From CAYJAD01 sp964370675 (GTDB lineage Bacteria > Desulfobacterota > Desulfovibrionia > Desulfovibrionales > Desulfovibrionaceae): 32,114 nucleotides of DNA. The stretch lies in contig CAYJKC010000023.1 of assembly GCA_964370675.1 (NCBI GenBank), forward strand, positions 1-32,114, given 5' to 3'. The position numbers and the translations under genes were made by a program. How positions within the stretch are numbered: the stretch's first letter is position 1; each line of letters opens with the position of its first letter. This document shows positions 24,238 to 31,507 of the stretch, piece after piece. The notes beneath the pieces were generated by a model that did not search any database, had not been told where the DNA came from, and saw only the letters and a list, made by a program, of their open reading frames with translations.

Positions 24238-24984
24238 GTGGAATTAAATGATTTTATTTTTTTAATAGTTTGGTTTATCGGAGGATTTATTGGAGGCATA
24301 AGCGGCATGGGCGCTTCCATGATAGCAGTACCAGTATTATTAGCCATTCTTGAGCCCAATGTACTTGTTCCCGTATCTTGCATCATTTCTGCCGTTATTT
24401 GCCTGTATTTAAGCTGGGTATACCATAAAACATGTTTAGTTTCCGTACTTAAAAGATTGCTTATAGGCTCGCTTCCTGGTTCTGTACTTGGAGTGTATGT
24501 GCTTGTAATCATAAGGGCAGAATATATAGAAATATTGGCGGGGCTTGCTTTGCTTTGTTTTGTTTACCTACAATATAAGCATGACCGTGCAGTTGATTTA
24601 GTTGAAAGAAAAGAAGTTCCTACCCAAAGCTATTTTATAGGTTTTTGCACTGGAACACTAAACAGTGCCATTTCATTTGGTGGACCACTTGTTGCTGCAT
24701 ATGCATTGCATCTTGGTTGGGCTCAGGCGCAATTCATGGGCACAGTAAGTGTTTTTGGTTTGTTAATATCAGTGGTGGTCTGCATATTTCAGGCTGTTGC
24801 AGGGCTGCTTACAACAGAAGTCCTTACCCTTGGTGCTATGGGGTCAGTTGCCTGTATTCTTGGTGCAGCTTGCGCAACGCCTATAGTAAAATACATCCCC
24901 TTAAAAGTGTTTAAGCTTATTTTACTTATTATCCTTGTGTGCAGTGCTCTCATGTGTATTGAGCGTGGTTTTGAAACCTTGTAA
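24238..24984 (+). CDS. TauE/SafE family membrane permease
   Basis: This 248-residue protein has about eight membrane helices in two repeats. The N-terminal repeat (FIGGFIGGISGMGASMIAVPVLL) and the internal repeat (GFCTGTLNSAISFGGPLVAAYAL) carry the Gly-rich signature of the TauE/SafE family. Some members export sulfite, sulfoacetate or related organosulfur anions; substrate cannot be read from sequence. I start at the GTG at 24238 because AGGGG stands six bases upstream; the in-frame ATG at 24217 has no binding site and adds seven charged residues. It is alone on the plus strand, 73 nt after rsmI, and convergent with the decarboxylase. Confidence 0.82.
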   Translation: MELNDFIFLIVWFIGGFIGGISGMGASMIAVPVLLAILEPNVLVPVSCIISAVICLYLSWVYHKTCLVSVLKRLLIGSLPGSVLGVYVLVIIRAEYIEILAGLALLCFVYLQYKHDRAVDLVERKEVPTQSYFIGFCTGTLNSAISFGGPLVAAYALHLGWAQAQFMGTVSVFGLLISVVVCIFQAVAGLLTTEVLTLGAMGSVACILGAACATPIVKYIPLKVFKLILLIILVCSALMCIERGFETL

Positions 24985-25015
24985 TTATTAAATGATAATA
25001 TACAATTAATCGTAA

Positions 25016-25050
25016 AAAATCCCTTTCAGAAATGAACTGAAAGGGATTTT
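25016..25050. terminator. Strong bidirectional terminator
   Basis: Perfect 14-bp arms (25016-25029 and 25037-25050) with a 7-nt loop are flanked by A-runs on one side and T-runs on the other. It lies between the convergent permease and decarboxylase genes and is well suited to end both transcripts. Confidence 0.85.
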
Positions 25051-25076
25051 CATGGTTTTAAGTGTAGATAATTTGT

Positions 25077-26939
25077 TTAAGCTTGGGCATCTAATTCTGC
25101 AAAAACTTGAGCCAATTTCATAGCAATTACCTTATCAATGGGTGCAGCTACTGCTTCAAAATTTTTAATTTCTCGCATGTATGGAGACATGCAGCAAGAG
25201 CGGAGTACAGATATTCTTTCAGTGTGCTGCCATTGTCCCCAATCAAAGCCGAGACTTTCTACAAAATTAAAAGGGCTATTGCCATATTCAGAAGTAGCAA
25301 GGTCAGTGTGTGAAACAATAAAACCATTGTCGTAAATGCCACCCTTTTCCGCACTGGCATACGCATAAAACAAGCGATTAATCTTATTGGTATATTCTAA
25401 GTCGTTTATGCCTTCTTCCTTGATGACATAATCTACAATATTAAAGCTTGGCTCTGTTAAAATCTTAAAAGTTACTTTATGCTTTCCAACAGTATAAGTT
25501 CTTTCGTTGATAAAGTCCCTAAAATGTCTTATTCCTTCAACTGTTGCACCAATAAGCTTTCCGTATCCACTTATGTTCAAAGGCAAAACACGGTGTGCTG
25601 CCCATGCTGAAGCAGCAGTTGCGCCAGCCTTTGAACCTTCCACAGTAAAAGCACCAAGCAGTACAGGATAATCTGTGCCTTTTTCAAACACATAATCTGC
25701 AAAGTAACTAATGACATTGCGCACATCGCGCACCCGAAAAGCAATACCACCTGCTGTATATGGGATATATCCTAATTTATGCGCATCAATTGTAGCACTG
25801 TCGGCAAAGCGAATGCTTGCAAAAGCATCATATACATCCTTGGTTGGCCAATTGATATCACCATTAAATACTTTATGTTGTTTATAAACATCTTGGATAT
25901 TTTCAAATGGAATTAATTCATTATCTTCATCCAGAAAAGCTGCACGCCCATAGCCGCCATAGGCAGCATCGACATGAATATAGAAATCAATACCTTCTTT
26001 GCGGAATTTCTCACGCAAAGCCACAATATCTCCTATGGGGTCAATTTGCCCTTCCTCGGTGGTTCCCACTACACCTACAACACCCATGATAGGTATTTTC
26101 TTTGTTGCTAAATCACGGATAATTTTTTCCATGGCTTCCATATCAAGCACATAGGTGTTGGTTACAGGGCATTCCACAAGGCTTTCTAAGCCAATGCCTA
26201 TAAGATCTGAACCTTTTACCCAACTATAGTGTTTGGTTTGGGGAACAATAAGCTTGCCAAGTTTTGTAAAATCACCCCCACGACGAGCTGTGTGAGCTTT
26301 CACCTCATCCAATTTGTCGCCTGTTTTATCCATCAAGGCAACAATCTCATCAACAGACATGTTTAATAATGCCCATTCATCTTTATCTTCTACAAGTTCA
26401 GGGCATACTTTTTTTACAGCTAATGGGAGGCTTTTTAAATTACGCATAACCCACAAAGCTTCTATATTGGCAATGGTACCTCCAGCTGAAAGATGCCCCC
26501 AGCCATTTTTCCACCCCATCATGACACATAATTGCTGCCCCACTTCGGCTTCCATTAAGGACGTAGCAGGTGATGAATCATAAGAGCAATTATTGCTATT
26601 CCATAACATACTAAACATATACGCCAGCTCTGCAGCCATAAGAGTTTGGGCGTGCATGTGCCCCCAATAACGTCCTGCTGTACAACAAGGCACAGATTCT
26701 TGACGCATTTTTTGACTTACTTCGTTAAGAACTTCGACGGTTTTTAGTAGAGTTTCTTTGTATTCTGGAGCTTCCATATCATCAATGGAAACAGCTGGTG
26801 GGTCTTGTGGCATATAATTTTTACGCCAACCTACATGATCGTCCATGAGTTTAGAGAGTGTGTTTTTATAAAAATCAATGTTTTCACCTCTATCACCAAG
26901 AAAAAGAGCTTTAAGGTCAATATTTGTTTTGTTTTTCAT
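25077..26939 (-). CDS. Tyrosine-decarboxylase-type PLP enzyme
   Basis: This 620-residue group II amino-acid decarboxylase has the length and pattern of the bacterial tyrosine decarboxylases of Enterococcus and Lactobacillus. The cofactor lysine is K388 in DAHKLGYIPYTAGG. HYSW at 237-240 and HVDAAYGGY at 322-330 give the ring-stacking His and the Asp that binds the pyridine nitrogen. Such enzymes turn tyrosine (some also phenylalanine or DOPA) into the amine plus CO2, consuming a proton. The usual genetic partner, an APC-type tyrosine/tyramine antiporter, is missing; the nearest transporter genes are an AEC permease 118 nt upstream on the same strand and the convergent TauE-type gene. AAAGGAA precedes the ATG. 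The fold and cofactor chemistry are firm; tyrosine as substrate is probable. Confidence 0.85.
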   Translation of the reverse strand: MKNKTNIDLKALFLGDRGENIDFYKNTLSKLMDDHVGWRKNYMPQDPPAVSIDDMEAPEYKETLLKTVEVLNEVSQKMRQESVPCCTAGRYWGHMHAQTLMAAELAYMFSMLWNSNNCSYDSSPATSLMEAEVGQQLCVMMGWKNGWGHLSAGGTIANIEALWVMRNLKSLPLAVKKVCPELVEDKDEWALLNMSVDEIVALMDKTGDKLDEVKAHTARRGGDFTKLGKLIVPQTKHYSWVKGSDLIGIGLESLVECPVTNTYVLDMEAMEKIIRDLATKKIPIMGVVGVVGTTEEGQIDPIGDIVALREKFRKEGIDFYIHVDAAYGGYGRAAFLDEDNELIPFENIQDVYKQHKVFNGDINWPTKDVYDAFASIRFADSATIDAHKLGYIPYTAGGIAFRVRDVRNVISYFADYVFEKGTDYPVLLGAFTVEGSKAGATAASAWAAHRVLPLNISGYGKLIGATVEGIRHFRDFINERTYTVGKHKVTFKILTEPSFNIVDYVIKEEGINDLEYTNKINRLFYAYASAEKGGIYDNGFIVSHTDLATSEYGNSPFNFVESLGFDWGQWQHTERISVLRSCCMSPYMREIKNFEAVAAPIDKVIAMKLAQVFAELDAQA

Positions 26940-27057
26940 GAAACTTTTCCTTTAAAATTCAATGCATCATGCTGCACTTCTTCATATTGATTTTGAAGTA
27001 TTTAATTTAGTAAGAACAAAAATACCAATTTTGCCTGAAAAAAATTTTTAGTGCTTA

Positions 27058-28026
27058 TTACTGTAATAGTGATATAATTAATGAGATTGTAAGGCAAGAG
27101 AATAAAGTATTTATAATAGTTTCTATAATACACCCTTCAGTAAAAGTATTGTGTTTTTCAGCAATTACATAACACACAATGGCTGTGGGCATGGCAGCTA
27201 TTATGACCATAACCATGGCAGCCATACCACGCTCTCCCAGTAAGAAACAAAAAGTATATACTAATAAGGGGCTTATTAGTAGTTTTATGCTAATTAAAGT
27301 TGCATGCAATAGAACTTTGTTCTGCTTTGATTGCTCATCTTTGGAGCTAACTCTTTGTGACCACTGGCTTATTTGCGCTGTTATAGCCATACCAATACAA
27401 AATAGTGAACAGGGTGCAGCAGTGCTACCCAGCATTTTTGCAGCAATATTTATGAAATCTGGTAGAGTAAATTGGCTTATGCTTACCACTAAGCCTAAAC
27501 TTGCTCCTATGAGGGGTGGACTATGTAGCATAATGCGCAAAATATGTTTTAAGGTATTGGTTAAATTTTGTTTTTTTCCTGATTGAATGCCCAAAAAAGT
27601 ATCAGTAAAAATTATATTAAATGTGGGCAGTAGAGCGGCTATACCGGCATATATTTCCGCTTGCAAATTTGAGTTAAATACAAGCATAACCACAGGTATG
27701 CCCATAAATGCAGCGTTTGGAAAGCATGACACAAAACCTGCCATGACGCTTTGGGCATGTGTTTTACCATGAGCACGGGCCACAAAAAAACCAAGTATTT
27801 GTGTGCAAATTAGCCCAAGTGTAAAGCCCAAAGGCGGTCGCCAAGAAATATTTGCTATGTCCACTTGGGACATAATATAAAATAGTAAAATAGGTAGGCT
27901 AAAAAAATAAACAAATTGGTTGATTATAGCAGCAGTATTTTTTTGAAGAATACGCTTGTATTCTGCCAATGCACCCAATAGCATGATGGTAAAAATGGGT
28001 AATAGGGTGAGTAATATGCCTAACAT
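27058..28026 (-). CDS. AEC (auxin efflux carrier) family permease
   Basis: This is a 322-residue membrane protein with about ten helices, starting MLGILLTLLPIFTIMLLGAL. The N-terminal repeat has the family pattern (NQFVYFFSLPILLFYIM) and a central region with SCFPNAAFMGIPVVMLVF; the C-terminal repeat ends in a hydrophobic helix pair. Bacterial AEC proteins move dicarboxylates such as malate, or are uncharacterised. It starts nine bases after the kinase-like gene, so it is the last gene of the yedE operon by spacing. It is followed by the decarboxylase after a 118-nt gap. It could transport a substrate for either unit; nothing in the sequence decides. Confidence 0.82.
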   Translation of the reverse strand: MLGILLTLLPIFTIMLLGALAEYKRILQKNTAAIINQFVYFFSLPILLFYIMSQVDIANISWRPPLGFTLGLICTQILGFFVARAHGKTHAQSVMAGFVSCFPNAAFMGIPVVMLVFNSNLQAEIYAGIAALLPTFNIIFTDTFLGIQSGKKQNLTNTLKHILRIMLHSPPLIGASLGLVVSISQFTLPDFINIAAKMLGSTAAPCSLFCIGMAITAQISQWSQRVSSKDEQSKQNKVLLHATLISIKLLISPLLVYTFCFLLGERGMAAMVMVIIAAMPTAIVCYVIAEKHNTFTEGCIIETIINTLFSCLTISLIISLLQ

Positions 28027-28035
28027 GATATATTA

Positions 28036-28926
28036 TTATACTGAACTAGTGTAATTTTCAAGACCTTCGTCAAGCACAATATCAAGGGCTGGTTGCAAAA
28101 AGCTTAAAAGCTCACTAACAGAAGTTGCAGGGCTAGGATTAGCCAGTTTTGCTATAATGCGATTGGTTTTTGTTGCCATAACGCAAGCCTCTTGCATGCT
28201 ATAACCAGCCATGAGTAATCCGGTTACAAGTCCTGTAACCATATCACCGGTGCCGCCTATGGCTTCCATGGTGGCAACACTTGGCTCATTAACCTTAGCA
28301 ACTACTTCTTTGTTATGTACAATAAAATCTGTATTACCCTTAATAATTAAGTTGGGTGGTGCATTTTTGTGTTCATTGGTGCGCTGTAATAATGTTTCAA
28401 CATTGGCATCATCTTGGAGCAAAAAACCACGAGTATAAAATGGATGCGGGGCGAGTTCATCAGCAAGAAAACTCATTTCACCCACATCTGGAGTAAATAA
28501 ATCATATTGATCGGCATAGCCACTCATCTTTGCTACATACATAAAGCCTGCGTCAGCAATAAGTATGGGCTTAGGGTCAAGCTCTTCCAAGCTAATAAGA
28601 ATTTTATTATGCCAATCCACATCAGGAAATAAATAATGAAAGGTTATGCCTTGGGGTTTTAATTCTTTTACATGCTCCACAAGATGAGCATAAGCTTTTT
28701 TGCTACCTTCACCATCACCATAATCACATGCGCAAAGTAGGTTTGGTTTTGGTGTAGATAGGTGTTCACAAACCAAATTTGTGATGGCGGCAAGTACTTC
28801 TGTGCCACGTTCAATGTGCAGCTTGATGCTATTTTGAAAAATTAATTGATTTTGCTCTACGGTATAGTCTCCATAAAACATGTGCCCTTTGGGTAATTGT
28901 GGGCTTGTGCCTACTATTAGCCACAT
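28036..28926 (-). CDS. NAD(P)HX-dehydratase/ribokinase-fold protein, atypical
   Basis: This 296-residue protein's C-terminal half matches the ADP/ATP-dependent NAD(P)H-hydrate dehydratase group (YjeF C-terminal domain). FTPDVGEMSFLAD stands for the usual TPHPGE motif, NLIIKGNTDFIV for the KG strand, and GGTGDMVTGLVTGLL holds the catalytic-type Asp of the ribokinase fold. The N-terminal about 110 residues (MWLIVGTSPQLPKGH, then a segment with CACDYGDGEG) do not look like the usual entry strands of that family, and there is no YjeF N-terminal epimerase domain. It overlaps the DUF3343 gene by 10 nt and has a strong AAGGAGG site. Its place in a selenium-type operon suggests a special substrate; that is inference, and plain metabolite repair remains possible. 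Confidence 0.7.
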   Translation of the reverse strand: MWLIVGTSPQLPKGHMFYGDYTVEQNQLIFQNSIKLHIERGTEVLAAITNLVCEHLSTPKPNLLCACDYGDGEGSKKAYAHLVEHVKELKPQGITFHYLFPDVDWHNKILISLEELDPKPILIADAGFMYVAKMSGYADQYDLFTPDVGEMSFLADELAPHPFYTRGFLLQDDANVETLLQRTNEHKNAPPNLIIKGNTDFIVHNKEVVAKVNEPSVATMEAIGGTGDMVTGLVTGLLMAGYSMQEACVMATKTNRIIAKLANPSPATSVSELLSFLQPALDIVLDEGLENYTSSV

Positions 28927-29480
28927 AGTAGCCTCCTTGCTTCAAGAAAGGCTTTTTGTAAGGAAAAGCAACACAAGGTTTGTCCAATATATCTTGGTTC
29001 TTGTGCTTCAGCTAAGGTTAATCCTACGAGTTTGTGTGCTAGATATGGTACGTCTGGGCAGCCACCACCAGAAATATTAACAATACGCTGGCTGTCTTTT
29101 TCTATGGTTATTTTCATATTGGCAGCACGAACCATAAGCCATGGACCAAAATCCTTGGTATGATAGATGGAAACCGGCTCAAGCATGCCAGTGCTTACTG
29201 GCAAAATTTGCAATGGTGGCAAACCTTTTTGCTCTAAAAGTTCGCTTATGGCCACTTGACGGATTAACTCCATAACAATGACCATATCACATCCCGTACG
29301 CAGATTAGGAGGAGGGGCTTTAATCTCCACCTCAAAGCCAGCTTCTCGTAAATATAGCTCGGCTTTGATAACTTCTCCGGTATGTTCAAAGACGAGCATG
29401 CCCCGATCTGAAATAAGGGCATGCTCTGTATTTTGGTTAGTTTTTGGAAAAAAGGCTGATTTTAACCTTTGCCATAACAT
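28917..29480 (-). CDS. DUF3343-containing protein, candidate selenium-trafficking factor
   Basis: In this 187-residue protein, residues about 27-75 form a DUF3343 domain (RGMLVFEHTGEVIKAELYL, then PPPNLRTGCDMVIVME with C64). A second conserved-looking block at about 139-187 holds GGGCPDVPYLAHKLVGL and TLCCFSLQKAF with C141, C170 and C171. DUF3343 proteins occur mainly in selenium-using prokaryotes, and comparative genomics has proposed them as selenium carriers. It starts six bases after the TusA-like gene and overlaps the kinase gene. The Cys pairs fit a chalcogen or metal carrier, but no biochemical role is established. Confidence 0.8.
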   Translation of the reverse strand: MLWQRLKSAFFPKTNQNTEHALISDRGMLVFEHTGEVIKAELYLREAGFEVEIKAPPPNLRTGCDMVIVMELIRQVAISELLEQKGLPPLQILPVSTGMLEPVSIYHTKDFGPWLMVRAANMKITIEKDSQRIVNISGGGCPDVPYLAHKLVGLTLAEAQEPRYIGQTLCCFSLQKAFLEARRLLCG

Positions 29481-29486
29481 GGGCTT

Positions 29487-29699
29487 TTAGCTCCTGTTAA
29501 GTTCCATACGAATGCGCTCATTTTCTTGAGTTGAGCTTACTCTGTAGCCATTGTTGTTGGCCGCCCTTGTAACATTTTCGTGGCTGGCTTCGTTATCAAC
29601 AAAAACACATACACTTTGTGGATTTTCATTACGAATACACTCTAAAACAAGCAGAACAGGCTGCGGACAAGAAAGACCACAAGCATCAATTACTAGCAT
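29487..29699 (-). CDS. yedF: TusA/SirA-like protein, short YedF
   Basis: This 70-residue protein has a TusA-like fold: the N-terminal signature DACGLSCPQPVLLVLE holds C11 of the CPxP motif, and an extra cysteine stands at position 7. In this context it corresponds to YedF, the SirA-like protein found beside yedE in selenium-using bacteria. Many YedF proteins are about 200 residues, with a second DsrE-like domain; here only the TusA-like domain is present. I chose the ATG at 29699 since AGGGAGG stands five bases before it; the start at 29723 would overlap yedE further. It overlaps the end of yedE by 14 nt. Persulfide or selenide transfer is inferred from the family. Confidence 0.85.
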   Translation of the reverse strand: MLVIDACGLSCPQPVLLVLECIRNENPQSVCVFVDNEASHENVTRAANNNGYRVSSTQENERIRMELNRS

Positions 29700-30789
29700 T
29701 GGAACCTCCCTTTTTGCAAGCAAAAAAAGCTATAGCTAAACATACAACAAGACCAATTACCGTGGCAATAATACTATTTGGACCAAGTCCAGCAGGAGAT
29801 GCTGCAATTCCAAAATTATGCGCAAAAGCTGTGCCTACTAGTAGTCCTATAACAAAAACTGCTGCGTCATTGTCACCTTCACCTGATAAAAAGAGTTGAC
29901 GCCCAGGACATGCTCCAGCTAGGCAGAATGCTAAACCACAAACCACCATGGAAAGAAAATTCCATAACCCATCATTGTGTGCCACAGGCTGACCTGTAAA
30001 TCCTGCATTAAACGACCCTATGGCAATATTCAAAACTAATGCAGTAACAAGCATAGCAAGTACACCACTTAATAGGTGAAACTGCTTAAATAAAACAGTG
30101 TCACGAAATGCACCCATGGTGCAAAATCTACTACGCTGACAAATAAAGCCCACTAAAAGACCAATGCCTAATGATATAAACAGTGGAGCATGAGCTGCAC
30201 CTGGTCCTTTAACTGAGTAGAATAATACACCAGATTTTGCTTCACCAGCAATTTGAGGATTCATGATTAATAAGATAAATAGCCCCACCATAAGTAGAGG
30301 AAATGCCCAACCTGCAGAGCTTATTTCTTGTTGACTACGTCCAAGTGAGAAGCCTTTTTTTAAGAATTGAGATGCAACGGCAATGCCAACAATAAGCCCA
30401 GCAATACCAACTAAAGCATTGGCGTCACCTCCAGCTATGCGCAAAATAGCACGCCATGGGCAACCAAGAAATACCAACGACACAGAACCAGCTATCATAC
30501 CAAGGGTAAAGCGGCTAATTAAAGCAGAACCACCTCTTGCCCTAAACTCTCCAAACATCATGGATGCACCAAAAGAGCCAATGACCATACCAATGATTTC
30601 TGGTCTTAAATATTGCACTACAGCCGCTCTATGCAGACCTACTGAGCCTGCAACGTCGCGTGAAAAACAAGCAACACATACTCCCATATTAGGTGGATTT
30701 CCAAGGTATTGTAGCACAACTGCCAGCAAACCAATAACTGCACCAGTACAAATAATACCACCTCTTGTGGCAAAGAAATTACTTTTCAT
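29686..30789 (-). CDS. yedE: YedE-type membrane protein, putative selenium transporter
   Basis: This is a 367-residue membrane protein with about ten helices, distantly related to YeeE/YedE sulfur transporters. Conserved Cys motifs face the helix ends: MGVCVACFSRD (C38, C41), FLGCPWRAILRIAGGD (C110), CQRSRFCTMGAFRD and AGACPGRQLFLSGEGD. The GCPWR, RSRFC and ACPGRQ signatures are those of the selenium-associated YedE subfamily, which comparative genomics links to selenium uptake; the substrate has not been proven. It is the first gene of a five-gene operon. A palindrome and a long structured region lie between it and the ATP synthase terminator. The binding site before the ATG is AAGGA at a rather long spacing. 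Confidence 0.87.
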   Translation of the reverse strand: MKSNFFATRGGIICTGAVIGLLAVVLQYLGNPPNMGVCVACFSRDVAGSVGLHRAAVVQYLRPEIIGMVIGSFGASMMFGEFRARGGSALISRFTLGMIAGSVSLVFLGCPWRAILRIAGGDANALVGIAGLIVGIAVASQFLKKGFSLGRSQQEISSAGWAFPLLMVGLFILLIMNPQIAGEAKSGVLFYSVKGPGAAHAPLFISLGIGLLVGFICQRSRFCTMGAFRDTVLFKQFHLLSGVLAMLVTALVLNIAIGSFNAGFTGQPVAHNDGLWNFLSMVVCGLAFCLAGACPGRQLFLSGEGDNDAAVFVIGLLVGTAFAHNFGIAASPAGLGPNSIIATVIGLVVCLAIAFFACKKGGSNASN

Positions 30790-30812
30790 TATTTTTATAA
30801 TCCTTATGCTCT

Positions 30813-30847
30813 AGTGTTATAAATTTTAAAATTAATTTTATAACACT
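30813..30847. repeat. Perfect 11-bp palindrome before yedE
   Basis: AGTGTTATAAA at 30813-30823 is exactly repeated in reverse complement at 30837-30847, with a 13-nt AT-rich centre. It ends 24 nt before the yedE ATG. In the yedE sense it is not followed by a T-run, so it is not a normal terminator for that strand. It may be an operator for a dimeric regulator or a hairpin in the mRNA leader that affects translation. No known regulator site matches it closely. Confidence 0.5.
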
Positions 30848-30926
30848 TTAATTTATAAAGAAAATTAAAGACAATTGCTTGGTGAGTAATGGTAGATTTA
30901 AATAGATTAAGGCAGTAGGATTTAAC

Positions 30927-31007
30927 TATTTCTCATACCTAAGGACGCACACCAAGACCTCACACCGTGAAGTTCTTGCTTATGTCGTCAGGTAGGGTAG
31001 AGAAATA
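30927..31007 (-). ncRNA. Rod-like structured RNA candidate, leader of yedE or small RNA
   Basis: An 81-nt stretch can fold into one long hairpin with about 31 base pairs. Stems pair 30927-30934/31000-31007, 30936-30940/30990-30994, 30944-30947/30986-30989, 30949-30951/30983-30985, 30953-30956/30975-30978 and 30957-30963/30967-30973, closing a 3-nt loop. The only non-Watson-Crick position inside these stems (30959/30971) is G-U in a minus-strand RNA and C-A in a plus-strand RNA, so the minus strand is favoured. That strand would place it about 137 nt before the yedE ATG. The whole 30790-31105 gap otherwise holds no ORF, only the palindrome and the atpC terminator. It has no SRP RNA signature and I could not match it to a riboswitch class I know. 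6S-like RNA or a new leader element are open possibilities. Confidence 0.4.
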
Positions 31008-31050
31008 ATATTAACATAAAGTATTAAATGTATCTTTAAATACAAAAATA

Positions 31051-31096
31051 ATATTTTGGGGGAAACTTGTATTTACAAAAGTCTCCCCCAAAATAT
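31051..31096 (-). terminator. Terminator of the ATP synthase operon
   Basis: A 13-bp perfect stem with five consecutive G-C pairs (31051-31063 with 31084-31096) and further inner pairing starts 9 nt after the atpC stop. On the minus strand it is followed by a T-rich run (TATTTTTG). This is a strong intrinsic terminator and separates the ATP synthase genes from the yedE region. Confidence 0.85.
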
Positions 31097-31105
31097 GCAT
31101 AATTA

Positions 31106-31498
31106 TTAAATTGCAAGGCTTTGACGCACTAATGCCCTTTGTAAGGCCACTTCAGCACGAATCATATCAAGCCCTTCTTCTTTTTTAGCAAGGCGTTCTT
31201 CGGCTCTTTTTTGAGCTTCTTGAGCGCGACCTTTATCAATATCTTGAGCCAATTCAGCTGATTCAGCTAAGATAGTAATAATGTTATTATTTACATCAGC
31301 AAAGCCACCGGAGATGAAGACGTATTCTTGTTTGCCTTCTTTATCAAAGCGCAAGACGCCAACCTTCAAAGCCGACAACAAGGCTACGTGATCCTTTAGT
31401 ACGCCGAATTCACCTTCAACGCCAGGACAACTCACATAGTCCACAGTTTCTTGTACCACCTGCTTGTCGGGGGTTACAACTTCTAGTTGGAGCTTCAT
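31106..31498 (-). CDS. atpC: ATP synthase F1 epsilon subunit
   Basis: This 130-residue epsilon subunit has an N-terminal beta-sandwich (MKLQLEVVTPDKQVV, then GVEGEFGVLKDHVALLSALKVG and FISGGFADVNNN) and a C-terminal pair of charged helices (GRAQEAQKRAEERLAKKEEG, then RAEVALQRALVRQSLAI). It couples the rotor to F1, and in the family the helices can inhibit ATP hydrolysis. It follows atpD by 9 nt and ends the operon. AAGGAAA precedes the ATG. Confidence 0.95.
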   Translation of the reverse strand: MKLQLEVVTPDKQVVQETVDYVSCPGVEGEFGVLKDHVALLSALKVGVLRFDKEGKQEYVFISGGFADVNNNIITILAESAELAQDIDKGRAQEAQKRAEERLAKKEEGLDMIRAEVALQRALVRQSLAI

Positions 31499-31507
31499 AG
31501 GCTTTCC

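Noticed and set aside
26805..26990. Possible small plus-strand gene over the decarboxylase start.
   Set aside because: There is no binding site and it is antisense to a strongly supported gene and its upstream region.
30930..30990. A selenocysteine insertion-like element: AGGTCT occurs on the minus strand near yedE genes.
   Set aside because: AGGTCT lies within a paired stem here, not in an apical loop, and there is no coding frame with an in-frame TGA around it.
30900..31010. SRP (4.5S) RNA, because of the rod shape and about 90-nt size.
   Set aside because: The conserved domain IV sequence with GGAAG-type loop and AGCAG is absent on both strands.
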